From NCBI GenBank assembly GCA_015501585.1, contig JADNRY010000045.1, positions 124,001 through 188,000 of the forward strand: 64,000 nucleotides of DNA, written 5' to 3'. The position numbers and the translations under genes were made by a program. A model generated the notes under the pieces. The model was not told the DNA's origin and did not search any database. It saw only the letters and a program-made list of their open reading frames with translations. Shown piece after piece: positions 48,655 through 60,408 of the stretch (positions are counted from its first letter, which is position 1; each line of letters starts with the position of its first letter). This DNA comes from Rhodocollybia butyracea. Lineage: Eukaryota > Basidiomycota > Agaricomycetes > Agaricales > Omphalotaceae.

Positions 48655-49065
48655 TCAACTGTAGCAGGGGTAGGGCTGAGCGAACCGTTCTTCCTCGAGA
48701 TCCTCAGTTCCATTTGTGTGTGCGTGTGCATGCTCGGTGTGGGCGTCGGATTTGGAGACGGGGGAGGAGGATTCTGAAGAGGGAGGTGTCGAGTTCTGGA
48801 ACGACTCTCGTTTCGTAATGTGTAACCGTGTCTGCCGCGATACCCGCCAAGTTCCTAGTCGAGCGTCCACGTAAGTTACAAAACGTCGGGAGATACAGTA
48901 AGCACACTCGCTCTATAATTTGGTTCTGGTTCCAGTAACTCTCATGGGTCAAATTTCGGACCTCGTATTCGTATTCGTATTTCCCCACCGAACTCGGCTT
49001 CCAGCCTGTGAAGATGCGAAGCCGGTACGGTAACTGGAAAGGTATGTACATGAGTCCCCATACTA
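48655..49065 (-). pseudogene. Unidentified C-terminal coding fragment
   Basis: A minus-strand frame at 48655-48870 reads GTWRVSRQTRLHITKRESFQ, then a Ser/His-rich hydrophilic tail ending EERFAQPYPCYS. A possible upstream exon contains VRNLTHESYWNQNQIIE at about 48905-48970. It looks like the end of a real protein but no N-terminal part exists; the kinase fragment begins just to the right. Function unknown. Confidence 0.3.
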
Positions 49066-49690
49066 CATTGATACTTGCAACTGGGAATTGATGTACTGAC
49101 GCCTTGGTGTTCCTTGGCAGTGGCTGGTTCACTAGCACTAGTCGAGACCCGCGAGCTCGAAGCGCCGTGGCTCCCTTATATCGCGCGCATCCCGAAACAG
49201 AGCCGCGCGATCTTTGCTGGATACCGCGAGCTGCAGAATCCATCGTGGAACGCAGAGGAGAGGGAAAGGGATGAGGCGGCGGAGTCGTTTACTTGGTATA
49301 GCCCTTATGCGAGGCTGCGACATGGCATAGTAGTTCGGATCCGAATTCGAGTGCGAGTGCGAGTTCGGGTTCGGGTTCACGTCCGCGTTCGGGTTTCGAC
49401 TCTATACAGTGGATGGAAATCGTGGATACGGGATATCTTTTGCTCGAATGAAGGAAATGGGAAGAGTAGTACGAGGAGGAGAACTGCGAGAAGGAGGGGG
49501 TGAATGGGTGGTGAATGGGTTTAGAAATTAGACATATAGGCTACAATTATGTATATAGAGAATGGATGGATGGATGGAAGGGATGGAAAGTCAAACAACA
49601 CAACAATGTCTTCGTAACATACGTATGCTCCACTGGCACATATACCATGATACCTCCCAATCCCAAGTTTTTCACTCGTGTTTTTGTTTT
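49066..49690 (+). pseudogene. Partial copy of the AGC kinase 3' end
   Basis: The copy begins in the last intron of the kinase (CTGACGCCTTGGTGTTCCTTGGCAG compared with 40016-40041) and follows the last exon: RELEAPWLPYIARIPKQSRA, YRELQNPSWN, ESFTWYSPYARLRH. It then shifts frame in the Ser-rich tail, giving VRIRIRVRVRVRVRVHVRVR instead of a serine run, and ends KSSTRRRTARRRG. The 3' UTR is also copied. The catalytic domain is absent. Its end overlaps the 3' end of the EXPERA gene. Confidence 0.85.
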
Positions 49691-50316
49691 GCCTCCCCTG
49701 CAGCGATTATATTATGAATCCGGAACCCCATGTCGATAGCCATGATCAAGGGAATCACGAAGAAGGGGATGTAGCTCGAGAGCAGGATAAGTAGTTGTGC
49801 GGCTGTTATGTTTCCTGCGGCGCTTTCGCGGAGGACGAAGAATATGCAGGGAAGGGTGGTGGTGGCTGTGGATGCGCCGTACGCGAGGATTAGGACGTAG
49901 ATTGAACGGGAGTCTGTGATTAGTGAGTCAACGTTGCTTATGGTAGGCTTTGCCGGAAAAACACGTACTATTCCATAGACCTCGAATTCCTAAGAAGAAT
50001 GTAGGAAATTGGAAGAGCCTAAATAGAAAGTTTAGGTACAATGGAACGAGAAAGAGAAGACGACGTACATCTCCAACCAAGCGAAACACCACAACCAGAC
50101 AAGTTCACCATTCAAATCTCCCCGCGCCGCACCAGCAATCAACGGGTCGCCGGAGAATTCGATGTAGAGGTTTTGGAGTTTTGGTAGGAATGAGGGGATG
50201 TAGCTTGCGGGATAGAGCATTTGGAAGTCGAGCACGAGCGAGGCGGGGATATGGGTTAGGAAGAAGCAGAAATACACGAGGTCTAGCGGACGCGAGGTTA
50301 GAGAAATTCGTGCCAT
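49672..50316 (-). CDS. EXPERA/TMEM97-like ER membrane protein
   Basis: Three exons join in frame: start MARISLTSRPLDLVYFCFFL at 50316, then LFQFPTFFLGIRGLWN, then SIYVLILAYGASTATTTLPC to KQKHE and a stop at 49672; about 175 aa. Four spans, the opening RPLDLVYFCFFLTHIPASLV, and acidic and aromatic residues in span regions match the EXPERA family (TMEM97/sigma-2 receptor, fungal Ema19). Family members reside in the ER and act in sterol handling or in ER-assisted mitochondrial protein import. A decayed copy of its 5' end lies at 61195-61440. The kinase-derived 3' UTR copy abuts its stop codon. Confidence 0.85.
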
Positions 50317-50405
50317 GGCTGTAGAGTTCAGCGTTGTAAAAAGTTCGGCGCTTAAGATTTTACGACATGTGACGTATTGCGTCACGCGCGCCGCTTTTGG
50401 TCTAG

Positions 50406-50868
50406 ACTCCAATTCTACCTCGATCCATCCACGCTGGCGCTCCTCCGAACTCAACTAAGCGAAACAGAAGCCGAAGTATCATGTCTCCAGAAAGAAATAA
50501 ACACCCGCAGATCCGTCAGAGCCCCCTTCTCTCATCTCATCCGTCGCAACAAACCCAACCTTCCCTGACTCGCTTCTCTCAAAAACGTCCTTGCTCCCGT
50601 CCGGCGCGTCCCAACAGAAATCCTTTCTGAGATCTTTGAACTCGCGTGTCTTCCCCGTTCGATGGACATCTTCTTGGACAAGCGCATGCTTGATCACACT
50701 CGTGGAGCTATCAGTAAAGTCTGCGTGACGTGGCGGAACGTCGCGTACGCGACGCCGCGCATTTGGTCTAGGCCGACCGCGGTTGACCGACTGCATTACA
50801 CAGAGTCATCCGACTCGGGATGTTCCGTGGACGATTTGTCTTGCGTTTGCGAAGAGAGCGAAGGTTGA
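50406..50868 (+). pseudogene. F-box-like protein relic
   Basis: The frame reads STLALLRTQLSETEAEVSCL, then an in-frame TGA at 50566-50568, then SLKNVLAPVRRVPTEILSEI and AISKVCVTWRNVAYATPRIW before stopping at 50868. Coiled N-terminus, P-x-E-I-L-x-E-I-F, then V-C-x-x-W-R-x-x-A is the pattern of the hugely expanded agaric F-box-like family (substrate adaptors of SCF ubiquitin ligases). No ATG precedes it and the leucine-rich half is missing. It shares a divergent upstream region with the EXPERA gene. Confidence 0.65.
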
Positions 50869-51529
50869 AACGTTGAAGACACGATGACACGCGCCCTCAC
50901 GCATATCTTATCGTTTTGTTAAAAGATCAGGAATCTCCACTTGAGCTAGCTTGACCGGGCACTCTCAAAATCTTGCAACTTAATCGCTCAATGTTACATA
51001 TGTAGTACTAGTATGATTATCCCGCTTTGAACATTTTGAACACTAATTCTATCTCAAACGGGCGCGACGAAATAGAATCCATCTCCGAACGAGGGTTCTG
51101 AAATGACAACGTCCACAAAAGTCATGGACATCAATTCTCAGACCAAACAGCATTGGGTGCCTTTTCGGACTTTCGGGGGTCGGATTTGGGGGGTGTTTTG
51201 GCCTTTTGGATTAGGAGCGAATAAAAGCCATCAGGAAGGATGTAGCCGCTCAATCCGAAGCTACCATAACACGCATCCCGGAATCCACTCAACTAAGCTT
51301 CCCCACGCTCTGAACTCCCCCGCACTTCCCTTCTCCCCCTCCTTCGAGAGCTCAGAGAAAGAATATTACCTTTGCTAGCTAGTATGTCTACGATGTACTG
51401 AACATATTCGCTGGAATGGATATCTGGGTCCAAATGCTTGGCACACAAGAGGAAAGTGATGTCTAGTCTTGCAAGCCCTGATACTCTATACATCCATTAC
51501 TAGAGCCTCCATTACTAGAACCTCTTGTG
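50869..51529. other. No gene
   Basis: The first 90 bases (CTCACGCATATCTTATCGTT) are part of the segment duplicated at 61700-61790. Beyond that nothing is recognised. Confidence 0.4.
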
Positions 51530-51690
51530 TCCGTCAAAGCTTTTGCGCGTTCCAGGACCCAGCCTGTGTGCACAGCAACGGTGGAGATGAATGCCCTCGG
51601 CACATACCTAAGGTGCAATATGTGACCCGGATATTTCTTAATGGGACTGCGCTGGTTATATGTACCTAATACCTCCCTATAAACTTGCTC
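51530..51690 (+). repeat. Second copy of the SINE-like repeat
   Basis: GCCCTCGGCACATACCTAAG, GTGCAATATGTGACCCGGAT and AATGGGACTGCGCTGGTTA correspond to 3140-3210. It is more diverged and its tail is degenerate (GTACCTAATACCTCC). Confidence 0.5.
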
Positions 51691-51957
51691 ACTTTCCTCT
51701 CTTTTCCTTTCTTTTTCCTCTTGAAAAAACTCGAAAACCCTCACAGACATAAACCATAAAAGCCATTTTTTATAATTTATGTACATAAGGTGTGACACAC
51801 AGCGTATATTATATATCTGCGCTCTGGGTCTGCTTGGGAACCCTAGTCGGCTGAATTATGAATATTGTGACATATACCTTTGGACGTCCGATGGCTAAGC
51901 ACATGATCTACACATAGAATGGGGGAATATAATTAAACTTCTGGTTAAACCCGAATC

Positions 51958-52920
51958 CTACAAAGAGAGTTGATTGATTAATAGATATATTTCAAGCAGG
52001 AAATACTTGCCGATCTGAAAACTTTCTCCAACTTCGAAGAAAACACTTAGGATGGTCATTGCGTTAAAGTTTTCCGATCCAGACTTTAGTGCAGCGATGA
52101 GCAACACAATAATGACCAAACCGAAGCTAAAACCTACATCATATTTACAAAAACTATCTGCCGACGCGTCCATTTTGCCCGTGATAAACTCCTCTTTATA
52201 TGAGAGATTGACTGGAATAGGATTTTTCCCATCGCGGCTCAGCATGTTGATATCACGCGATTCATTAATGCGGTCTGGAAGGTACTGAAAATGGGTTCCG
52301 TTTAATATGAACAATAAACATACAAGAGTATCTGCTATCCCCAAGGTCTTGATCATAGGTCGCCGGATAGTTATTACTGCGCGTCGATGAAGGAATGGTA
52401 CGTATGCCGAAAACTCCCTTTCCTGTGCAGTGACCCGAATGAATTAGTATTAGAGTGACTTCGCTTGAGTTGAAGTGACGGTAGGCGTATAAATCCGTAT
52501 ACCAAACTGTGTCGTCGATCTTAACAGTGCCAGTAGAGCTATAGAACATAAGTCAATGCTCCGCAATAAATCGCAAGACATAGAAAAGGTTTACTGAAGG
52601 AAACCCTTGGTACCGGCTTCTGGAGTGAGGTGTTGCTCGCCACCACCGGTAAAGTGTACTTTGTCGTCCACGTCCACGGCGGCTTTGACGCGATACTCGC
52701 CGCCACTGCTGGTAAAGTGTACTGTGCCGTTCACGTCCACCGCGGCTTTAGCCTCCTCGGTCCCTGCGTCGTCACTACCAGTGAAACAGTTAAAGGATGA
52801 ATTTGAGAAGTGAGAAGTGATGACATACGAAGGGACAGCGACATCGGTCGGTGTTTTATTAGCACTGGTGAAGCGTTGAAAAGTAAGGAAACGGTGTAGT
52901 GGCATCATTGGAGAACGCAC
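51958..52920 (-). CDS. Putative gene with an internal duplicated segment
   Basis: Minus-strand open segments chain plausibly. 52591-52920 starts MRSPMMPLHRFLTFQRFTSA and holds two near-copies of a 20-residue unit (KAAVDVNGTVHF / KAAVDVDDKVHF, each followed by a Gly-rich turn). A following segment reads GTVKIDDTVWYTDLYAYRHF onwards. A last segment at 51958-52300 encodes NESRDINMLSRDGKNPIPVN and a strong membrane span, GFSFGLVIIVLLIAALKSG. The joins, especially between the last two frames near 52310, are uncertain, so it could be one membrane protein or a damaged gene. No family recognised. Confidence 0.35.
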
Positions 52921-53654
52921 AGGAGCAGGTCATTGTTTGAAGAAGACATAAGAGGTGCTGGCGATCTTCAAGTAATGAGTGAAGAGTGGGAGCGAGAGGG
53001 ATGGCTTTTAAGGAGGGATTTTTTACGGCACTTTCCCACTTCGGTTGTGTCCAACAGATATGAGCACAAAAAAACACTATAAGTAAATTTTAATAAGACT
53101 TCACTTGGCTATAAGCAATCTACGTAATTATTTGCCACAAGGTATACCGAGTACTGTCGGATCTCCATATGACAAGAAGAACACAACCCTAAAAAAACCA
53201 CAGTATATTTTAGTATATTCTGCGACGAGATGGGGGATCTCCATCTCAGCCATAAGACACACTTGTACTAGTCTGCATAACACTTGTCTGCATACTATCT
53301 TGGTATATACAGTTACAGTTATATGGGGATTCTAACTCGCATCCTGATTGGACTTCATAGGTCGATTGGAAGCAAGCCACCAATAGCTGGTTTGGGGGAA
53401 GCTATATCTTGTCTGATACCAATCTGATACCCAGTTAAAGCCGAAGACAGTTTCCGTACTAAGTGTCGACTTATGTTCAAACAGAAAATGTCCAAGGAGG
53501 CTGTCCGCCGCCGTCCGGAACCCGGGTACTGTAAAGGCTTTTTGGAACTTTGTACTTTCAAGTTGTACATGTATGCCGGGTGCCCAGGCGAGGCATATAG
53601 CCGGTGAGCCTGTAGAAGGTCGGCAGATGATACTCTGTGGTCTAGGATAATTTA
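52921..53654. other. Possible coding relic truncated by a MITE
   Basis: The minus-strand frame 53332-53706 (GFNWVSDWYQTRYSFPQTSY) is protein-like but unidentified, and its 5' side runs into the MITE at 53655. The rest (52921-53330) shows nothing. Confidence 0.3.
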
Positions 53655-54187
53655 GGGCCTGTTCGGCAACACAAATCTGGATTTTGTGTGATTTTGCCAG
53701 AGGCAAGATTTTGAAGACTTATATAAAATGTTCGGATCAGCTGGCCGGTCGCCATGACTCTGGAAATGTCATAAAATGACATAACTCCTGCCCTGACATG
53801 TCGGACGTTCCTCTCGCTGTCCCGCAAGTCATCCTGACCACTCTCAATGATGCCACCCAGTGACCAACATGTTCTGGTCATCATCTTTCAAGTTTAATGT
53901 AATTGTATATTATTGTTAAAGCGATTTTGTTCCTCTATATTGTCTAAGCAAGTGAAACCTAAAGTAAAAACTACATTGAGAGCGGCGGGCATGTCTGAGC
54001 ATCGAGCGGGGTGTTGACCTCAACATGGAAGAAATGTCTGACAGGCTGTGACAGCATGCGCGTTTACACGGAGCGCTCAACTGGCTGATCCGAGTAATAC
54101 TTACAAATGCTTGATGGCTTTTTTATATGGTGGCAATACCTGGCAAAATCCAAACAAAATCTGAGATTCGTGTTGCCGAACAGGCCC
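53655..54187. mobile_element. PIF/Harbinger-type MITE, 533 bp
   Basis: Inverted ends of about 45 bp: GGGCCTGTTCGGCAACACAA at 53655 and its complement (TTGCCGAACAGGCCC) ending at 54187. The matching stretches extend through GGATTTTG..GATTTTGCCAG. A TTA target duplication flanks it (53652-53654, 54188-54190), as for PIF/Harbinger and Tourist-like MITEs, whose ends often read GGGCCTGTT. No coding frame. Confidence 0.88.
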
Positions 54188-54190
54188 TTA

Positions 54191-55006
54191 AATATGATTG
54201 AGTGGTTTCAAATGGGAGGAGCGAGTGCCTGGGTATTATCCGATTCCGGATCTCCCAACAGTTATGGGTCCGGTCCTGTCAGAAGCAAGAAGAATGAGCT
54301 GATATCTTGCCCACGCCGTATGGACCGGGAGCCAGTCACTTAAAGTCACACATGTTACACTCTGTTACTTTGGTGACCTTCCGCAGCACCGCGGTCTTTC
54401 TGCTCCACCACAATCCCGCCCTCAGGCCCAGTTCGTGCTTGGATTCACCATTCCTTGCCACAAGGCTTCCCCTTCACGGTATTACACCGCCGATTTCGCA
54501 TATTTGCCTCGTTGTTTGACCTTTTACAAAGGGAAGAGCTTTTCGAAATGCCCGCTCAGCTTCGTTGGTAGTCAAGGTCTCGAGAAACGTTCTTGGTTCG
54601 CAATTTCCTATTTGCTACCTGTATATCTGTAATAACTTTGGGAATTGTGCGCCCTGAACCAGCAGAATAAACCCTCGGATACTCAAAAATCTGCAAGGTG
54701 CTACTATACGGCGTTCACACATGAAGGTATTAGATGAGCATTCTCGGCTGTTCTTTCAGCTTCCTTGGTAGCGGGGTCCTGAGCCATATTCTTGTGGTGC
54801 GCCGCCTCTACATTAATTCAAGTTTTCTTTAACCATCCCGAGGAATCTTTAGTCTGATGGACTCTTGGAAATTGGCACGGTGTTCTATACGAAGTTATAT
54901 GGTTGCTCAGTTGGGGATGTATGGCCACATGAAGACGGTTCTAGAAGCTCTGTACGTGAAGTAGACCATTAGTGAGAATATAGAGGGTATTTCTTTTTCA
55001 CTGTTT
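54191..55006. other. Upstream region of the large zinc-finger gene
   Basis: No coding feature supported; frames at 54307-54519 and 54435-54632 have no support. Probably promoter and 5' UTR. Confidence 0.35.
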
Positions 55007-58000
55007 ATGGAGTCTCGTTCGCGTTGTTGCATTCTCGTTTCATGCCCATCTAGTATGTCTGGCTCTTCTCGCATTTCGGTTGGGCAGCTTCTGAATCCTG
55101 AGCCCAATACCTTACCATCTCAGCCATCAATCCCTATTTCCCGACTTTTGAACCCACTGCCCGCTTCTGCCAATGGTCCATTGGCTGGTGGCCCCCAGTC
55201 CAGAATTTCGGTCAACACCTCCACCCATCGCCGCCTTCTTCACCAGGATTACCGACTCAATCCGAAAACCAGACTCTCATCTGTTTACCTTTATCATCCA
55301 GGCTCGAGTTTAGAGTATCCTGAAACGGGAGCTAATGACGATGAAGCCATAGGGCATGTGTTTAGTATGGAGGGAGAATTGTGGCATAGCCCAGGACATG
55401 ACTTCGCCTACTCTCGTGGTCCACCAAAGGGAAATGGACGACAATCGGTTACGGTACCGTTGCTGGTGGATTCTAATTCCGGAGAAATGATACCTTGCAT
55501 CGTCCATCATTCTACTTGTATGTTTTTAGTGTACTTGAATTCGTTTGCACCAAGTAATGTATTTGTCCAAGGCCAAGGCGTCAAAATATGCCCTCTGTCA
55601 TATATAAGCTATGGTGAAAAAGGCGAATATAGTCATTCTTCCGCTACAAGAGAAGATCTTCAAGAACGTCTCAGACATGACCGCGAACTAGAGCATGAAT
55701 TTAGATCTCCAACACGAGATGTATTTGAGCGGACGTCTGCTTTGATAACCGCCATACACCGGCTGGGCTGCAGTTCTAGCTCTGGCAATCTCACTAACGA
55801 TCAAGTAGTTGATGACGAGAGATCAACTTTACGCAGAGGATATCCGGACATGCCCAACAGGTGCACTGGACGAATCATCTTTGGATTTTTAGATGATAGT
55901 ACCCCCTTCATAAAGTAAGTAATATTCCGAAATTCAAACACTAAATTGAGTCTTTTTCAGATGCGAAAATCACTCTCGCGTTGACCGAGATCACTACTTT
56001 GACTGTACCATCGGAAATGGCCAGTACGATGTTGATTATATTGAAGCTATCTTGACAGGAGACCATGCAGAAGTAGCGCGTATCGAAGACGAAGCAAGCC
56101 GCAATGGATATGGTCCTGAAACCACTTGTTACACTATCATTAATCATAGCGCTCAACGCCTTACTTGTCGTAAGCAAAGATAACATTTTTTCCGCTTTTC
56201 TTTCTCATTACTCTCCTCATCACAGCCTGGAATCATCGAGACCCCACTGACGGTATACTCAAGCAGCCAAAACTTGTGAACCTCGGATGCAATTGTACAT
56301 ATCGTGAATATGTACCTCTGGAGGAATATCGTCAACGATGCCCATTCATTTTGATTGTTAGCCGGGGCGTCCATTCTCATCCGATTCCTCTTCCCGAAAA
56401 GACACCTGCTTCAGTCAAATCAACTCTTGATTCTTTATTCAAACAGCTAGATGCGGACCTAGCAGACATGACTCCACGACTTTTTTTACGCCATCCTATA
56501 GTGAAATCGTATCTGAGCTCTCGCTTTCCCTTGCTTCGAAACCCAATGCTCAGTGACCTGCATATCTCCCTTTCGAACCGAAGTCATCTCAAAGTGTACA
56601 TTGACGCCGTTAAGAAAATGTGTTTCCCTGCAGGAACGGGGTGGAAAGGTAAATTAGTCTAGCATATTCGATGTTACCCTTAATTGATATATGATGTTTG
56701 TAGGTTTGTTGGACTTGAAATCGCAGCAAGACACTCTCCTTTCCCAAGAGGAGTTATATATTCGTTCAATGGTGGAAATACCTGTGGATGCGCTTCAATC
56801 TGAAGAAGACGATGTGCCCGATGATGGTTTATTATCAGACTCAGACCCTCTGCGAATTGCAGTCTGTATGACTGTTGCAGCAAGCTCCCGTCTGATTGAG
56901 GCACAGTATCTTCAAAGTGACATTGCCTTCAAGCGTGTCGTGGGCTTCTACAAATTTGAGATTGCATCGGTCGACCAATCTTCAAACACGAGTGTGTGTA
57001 TTCTTCCAATTTTGTGCACCATTATTGAGTATATGATGTATAGGCATCACTTTCTGTCGAGTTTTCCTAACCCGACAGACAGCATTTGCTCATAAACAGG
57101 TACTGGAGCTAATCGATAACATTCTTTTCCATGATACTGGTCGAAGGCTACGTTGGCGTCACATTCACGGGGCTAACATCAATGACTACGAGGGTTACAT
57201 CTTGAATTGGGTTGTCGACCAGCATGGTGGACAAGGAAAAGGTGTTTATGTTTCATAACCTCTGAACCAATACTAACTTGAATGATAATAGGATTTGGGC
57301 TCTATCTTTGTGATATTTCGCGAAGTCTTCCTCCAAAACTTGACTTTCATGAACCCGACAAGCTTATCCAAGATCTAGATCCTTACGATCACCTCCGTCG
57401 TTTTCTGAGCCTTTGCATCACCCATTATTATCGGAATATACGGAAATGCTCTGTGGCTGATGATGTCCGCAACCTAATGCGTAGCTTGGCCTGTATTCAC
57501 CATGAAGATTGGGGAGGGACGCTTGAAGCCATATCAACATTGGGCGGAAAAGCAGGACAAAGTACGTTGATATCTCCTCTATCCGTCTATTCCATTTTTT
57601 TAGGAAAATATTATACAGACTGGCTGGCTGATAAAAAAGCGTTCAAAGTTTGCTTTTGCCGCAATTTGCTGGGAACAGAGTTTTATCCCGCTTGATATTT
57701 GGCGGGCTCGCCGTCGTGAATCCAACATTGTTGAAACAGTACATGCGGATGTGAACCTTGAGGGTACCCAGTGCACTCTCATAGGCGCAGTTGAGAAAGG
57801 CCGTCACTACGATATCTTAAAGCAGAGTTCTCTCAAGGTGAACTTTTCTCCAATCACCTATGTGACCGAAACATAAAATGTATGAATTTACTTCAGAATC
57901 GAGAAGATTCAGGCATCCGTGAGTCGTATGGGCTCAAGCATCCTTACGAAAATGCTATAAAAAACTATAAGCGTAAAGGTAAGTACTACATCTTCCCATC

Positions 58001-58291
58001 CGCACGTATATCTGATGCTAATATATACTAGCTCATAGCAAACAGAAAACCTTGCGGAAAGAAGACGAGCTCATTGAAGCACATAACCGGAAAATTAATG
58101 ACCTTCTCATTAAATGGCAGAAGGCACAGAGTAACTTGCACCGCGTATGTAATGCTGAAAGCAGTGTCTATGAGAAAGCATTGGCTGGGGAAGACCGAGC
58201 GAGGGTTGCGTTTGAGAAGCAGGTTGAGGTTGGCCAACAGTTGAGAGGTAAAGGATCGGGAAAAGTCTACATTGCGTTGCCGTCTCGGTAG
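55007..58291 (+). CDS. Large agaric-specific zinc-finger protein, transposase-like, with one frameshift
   Basis: Exons join from MESRSRCCILVSCPSSMSGS to a stop at 58289-58291. Residues 1-300 are Pro/Ser-rich then acidic. The middle has CENHSRVDRDHYFDC, CPWNHRDPTDG, then GCNCTYREYVPLEEYRQRC followed by VSRGVHSHPIPLP. The C...C...H-x-H spacing resembles the GCM1/WRKY-FLYWCH fingers found at the front of MULE-type transposases. Later blocks are HIHGANINDYEGYILNWVVD, SLACIHHEDWGGTLEAI, DWLADKKAF, ICWEQSFIPLDIW, VETVHADVNLEGTQCTLIGA, and a coiled-coil tail. I recognise this as a multi-copy agaric family without an assigned function. At about 57648 one extra base separates the conserved W-L-A-D-K-K-x-x-K and F-A-x-A-x-I-C-W blocks; a 31-nt intron is the only alternative. 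It converges on 58632-60408. Confidence 0.65.
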
Positions 58292-58541
58292 TGCAATCTA
58301 TTTTTTTTACTTCTTACTTTTTTTTTGTATGTCTTTACAAGTAGCTATGTTGAAGTTAGAGCTAATCTGACGTCTTTAGTAACTGAACATGAACCTTCAA
58401 CTTCAAGCATTAAAAAGACTAAACTTCGAGCACAGAATATAGGTATAGTTAGCGATTTTTCATCTGTACGTACATAAAATGTAAGTAAACAGTAACGCCA
58501 TTTTGTAAATGTCAAAAGAGGTGATACGAACGATGAGAACA

Positions 58542-58617
58542 ACAACAATAATAAATGTGAACGATGATAATAAACGTGAACAACAATAATAAACATGAAC
58601 GACGATAATAAACGTGA
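58542..58617. repeat. 19-bp minisatellite, four units
   Basis: Units ACAACAATAATAAATGTGA, ACGATGATAATAAACGTGA, ACAACAATAATAAACATGA, ACGACGATAATAAACGTGA run head to tail. Alternate units are most alike, suggesting growth by a 38-bp dimer. It sits between the 3' ends of the convergent zinc-finger genes. Confidence 0.85.
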
Positions 58618-58631
58618 ACATCAAACAATGA

Positions 58632-60408
58632 TCATTCCAAGAATTGCGCAATAGCCTCATCACCCACTTGCGAGCAGCGAAGATCCTCTTGGATATGGTG
58701 AACATGGCCAGCGTACGAACGTACACGCGCACATCCACCAGGGCACTTCCGCCATCCCGTGATAAGATGCACCCAGGTATCATGTGTGACACCAAATGGG
58801 GAGTTCCAAGTGAGCCATGCAAGTCCAATCGGGTTGTGAAGCACACCAAAGCAAGCTTGAATGGGGCCATCATCAACAGGAGGGGCTGCAGGAAGAGCTT
58901 CGAAGACATTGCCAAGATCCACCACTGTATTTGTATTTGCATCAGAGAAAATTAAAAGAATAGTGCAGTGTCGACTTACCAGGTTTGAGAGAGGGCGTGT
59001 TATGGCAGGCTGAATCCTCACCGATATGTCTTTGGTATCCTTCCCACGAGAAGTAACACAGACACGACGAACATTTTTGAGCACGCTTGCGGAGTTCAGC
59101 AAACTGCTCAATGTCGATACCAACTACGCCATTCAGGCAAGCAATGAGTCGACCCACAGGAGTATTGCGGTAACCAGTCCGTGCAAAGGCGAGCGAAATT
59201 GCACCACCCTCAGTGAATGGAAGCAAGCAACTTGGAATGTCCGAGTTTTCTGAGAGGTTGAATGCGGGATGAAGGTATGGCTTTTCATCATAATCACCTG
59301 CCTCAGCGGCTTGACGTATAGTCGACACAAGATAAGAGTCTATTATTCAAGTATACATGAACATGGAAGAATGACGAACAATGATAAAAGGACCTGCTTA
59401 CGGTAAGCTTGCGGGCATTAGCTACTACCTGTGTATACCGCGTTCGAAGTGAGGCAGCAGAAGAATTGGACACTGGAGGGGTCAGTGGTACAAGTGAAGT
59501 TGGTACGAGTGAGCATCCATTTGGAGGGATGAACCACAATTCATCCTGAAAGTTCTGACTATGGGCGCTGACAATGTACAGATCACTGTGCGAATAACAC
59601 AGCTGGTCAGTAAGGAAAGTCGCCTCGTCGTCCGCTACATGGTTAAAGTTCATAAGAAGATCAACACTTTAAGTGGAAAGCCACGTACCTAAGGTAATAC
59701 CATCGAGCTGGTGATCACTGTTGGGTTGCGGATTAAGTTGTCCGACGACTTCATCTTCCTCAATGAGTTCTTGTTGAAGACGATTTTGTTTTGCAAGCAA
59801 ACGATCGTTAGACCGAAATACAGGCTCTACAAGATAGCATTAAAACAACGATTAAAGTAAAAGATAGATGGCTGAACTTACGAGTTACGCAAGTATGAGT
59901 CAAGGGCGTGAAGTAGCCGACCACTCCATCAAGCTGGTTAGGGTCACCATGTTTGCGAAGAACAACACTAAAACGGCACCATTCCTTATCACGATACTTG
60001 TTCACAATGTGGTGACAGTAGGCGGCGGGGAGACGATCGTGCTGGTTGGCCAAGATGAATCGTTGGATACCGAGCCCAGGTCTGACAAAACAACCCGTGA
60101 GGCCACTGTTCAAGATTAGGACAAAAAACTTGGACTTACTCTTTATACTCTACATATTCTCCAGCATCACTGCTAAATGTTCCTAACAGTTTGGCGTCAT
60201 TTAGTTGACGAGCTTGAGCAGCATATAAAGTGCATGCGAGAGCTTCGGGATCAAAGGCAGAAAGTTGGTCGTGGATGTGAGCATCCGGATCATACTCAGT
60301 GGGAGCTCGACGAATAAGGGAAGGACCAGTGCAACTTCGAGCATACAGAGACAGAGTAAGAGGACGTGAGTTGTGGTTACGGGAAGGCGATGTGCGTTCG
60401 GGAGCCAT
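58632..60408 (-). CDS. Large agaric-specific protein with a C2-C/H-type finger
   Basis: Six exons from MAPERTSPSRNHNSRPLTLS (60408) to a stop at 58632; about 470 aa. Joins in frame give GLGIQRFILANQHDRLPAAY, HTCVTQPVFRSNDRLL, ADDEATFLTDQLCYSHSDLY and STIRQAAEAGDYDEKPYLHP. Then comes RAQKCSSCLCYFSWEGYQRH, with a following GEDSACHN (C-x2-C, then H, then C-H), a possible zinc finger, and NPIGLAWLTWNSPFGVTHDT. I know similar multi-copy agaric proteins without an assigned role. The join near 59330-59410 works best with a GC donor (GCAAGC), otherwise the frame is off by one. Its 3' end faces the transposase-like gene, 340 bp away. Confidence 0.6.
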
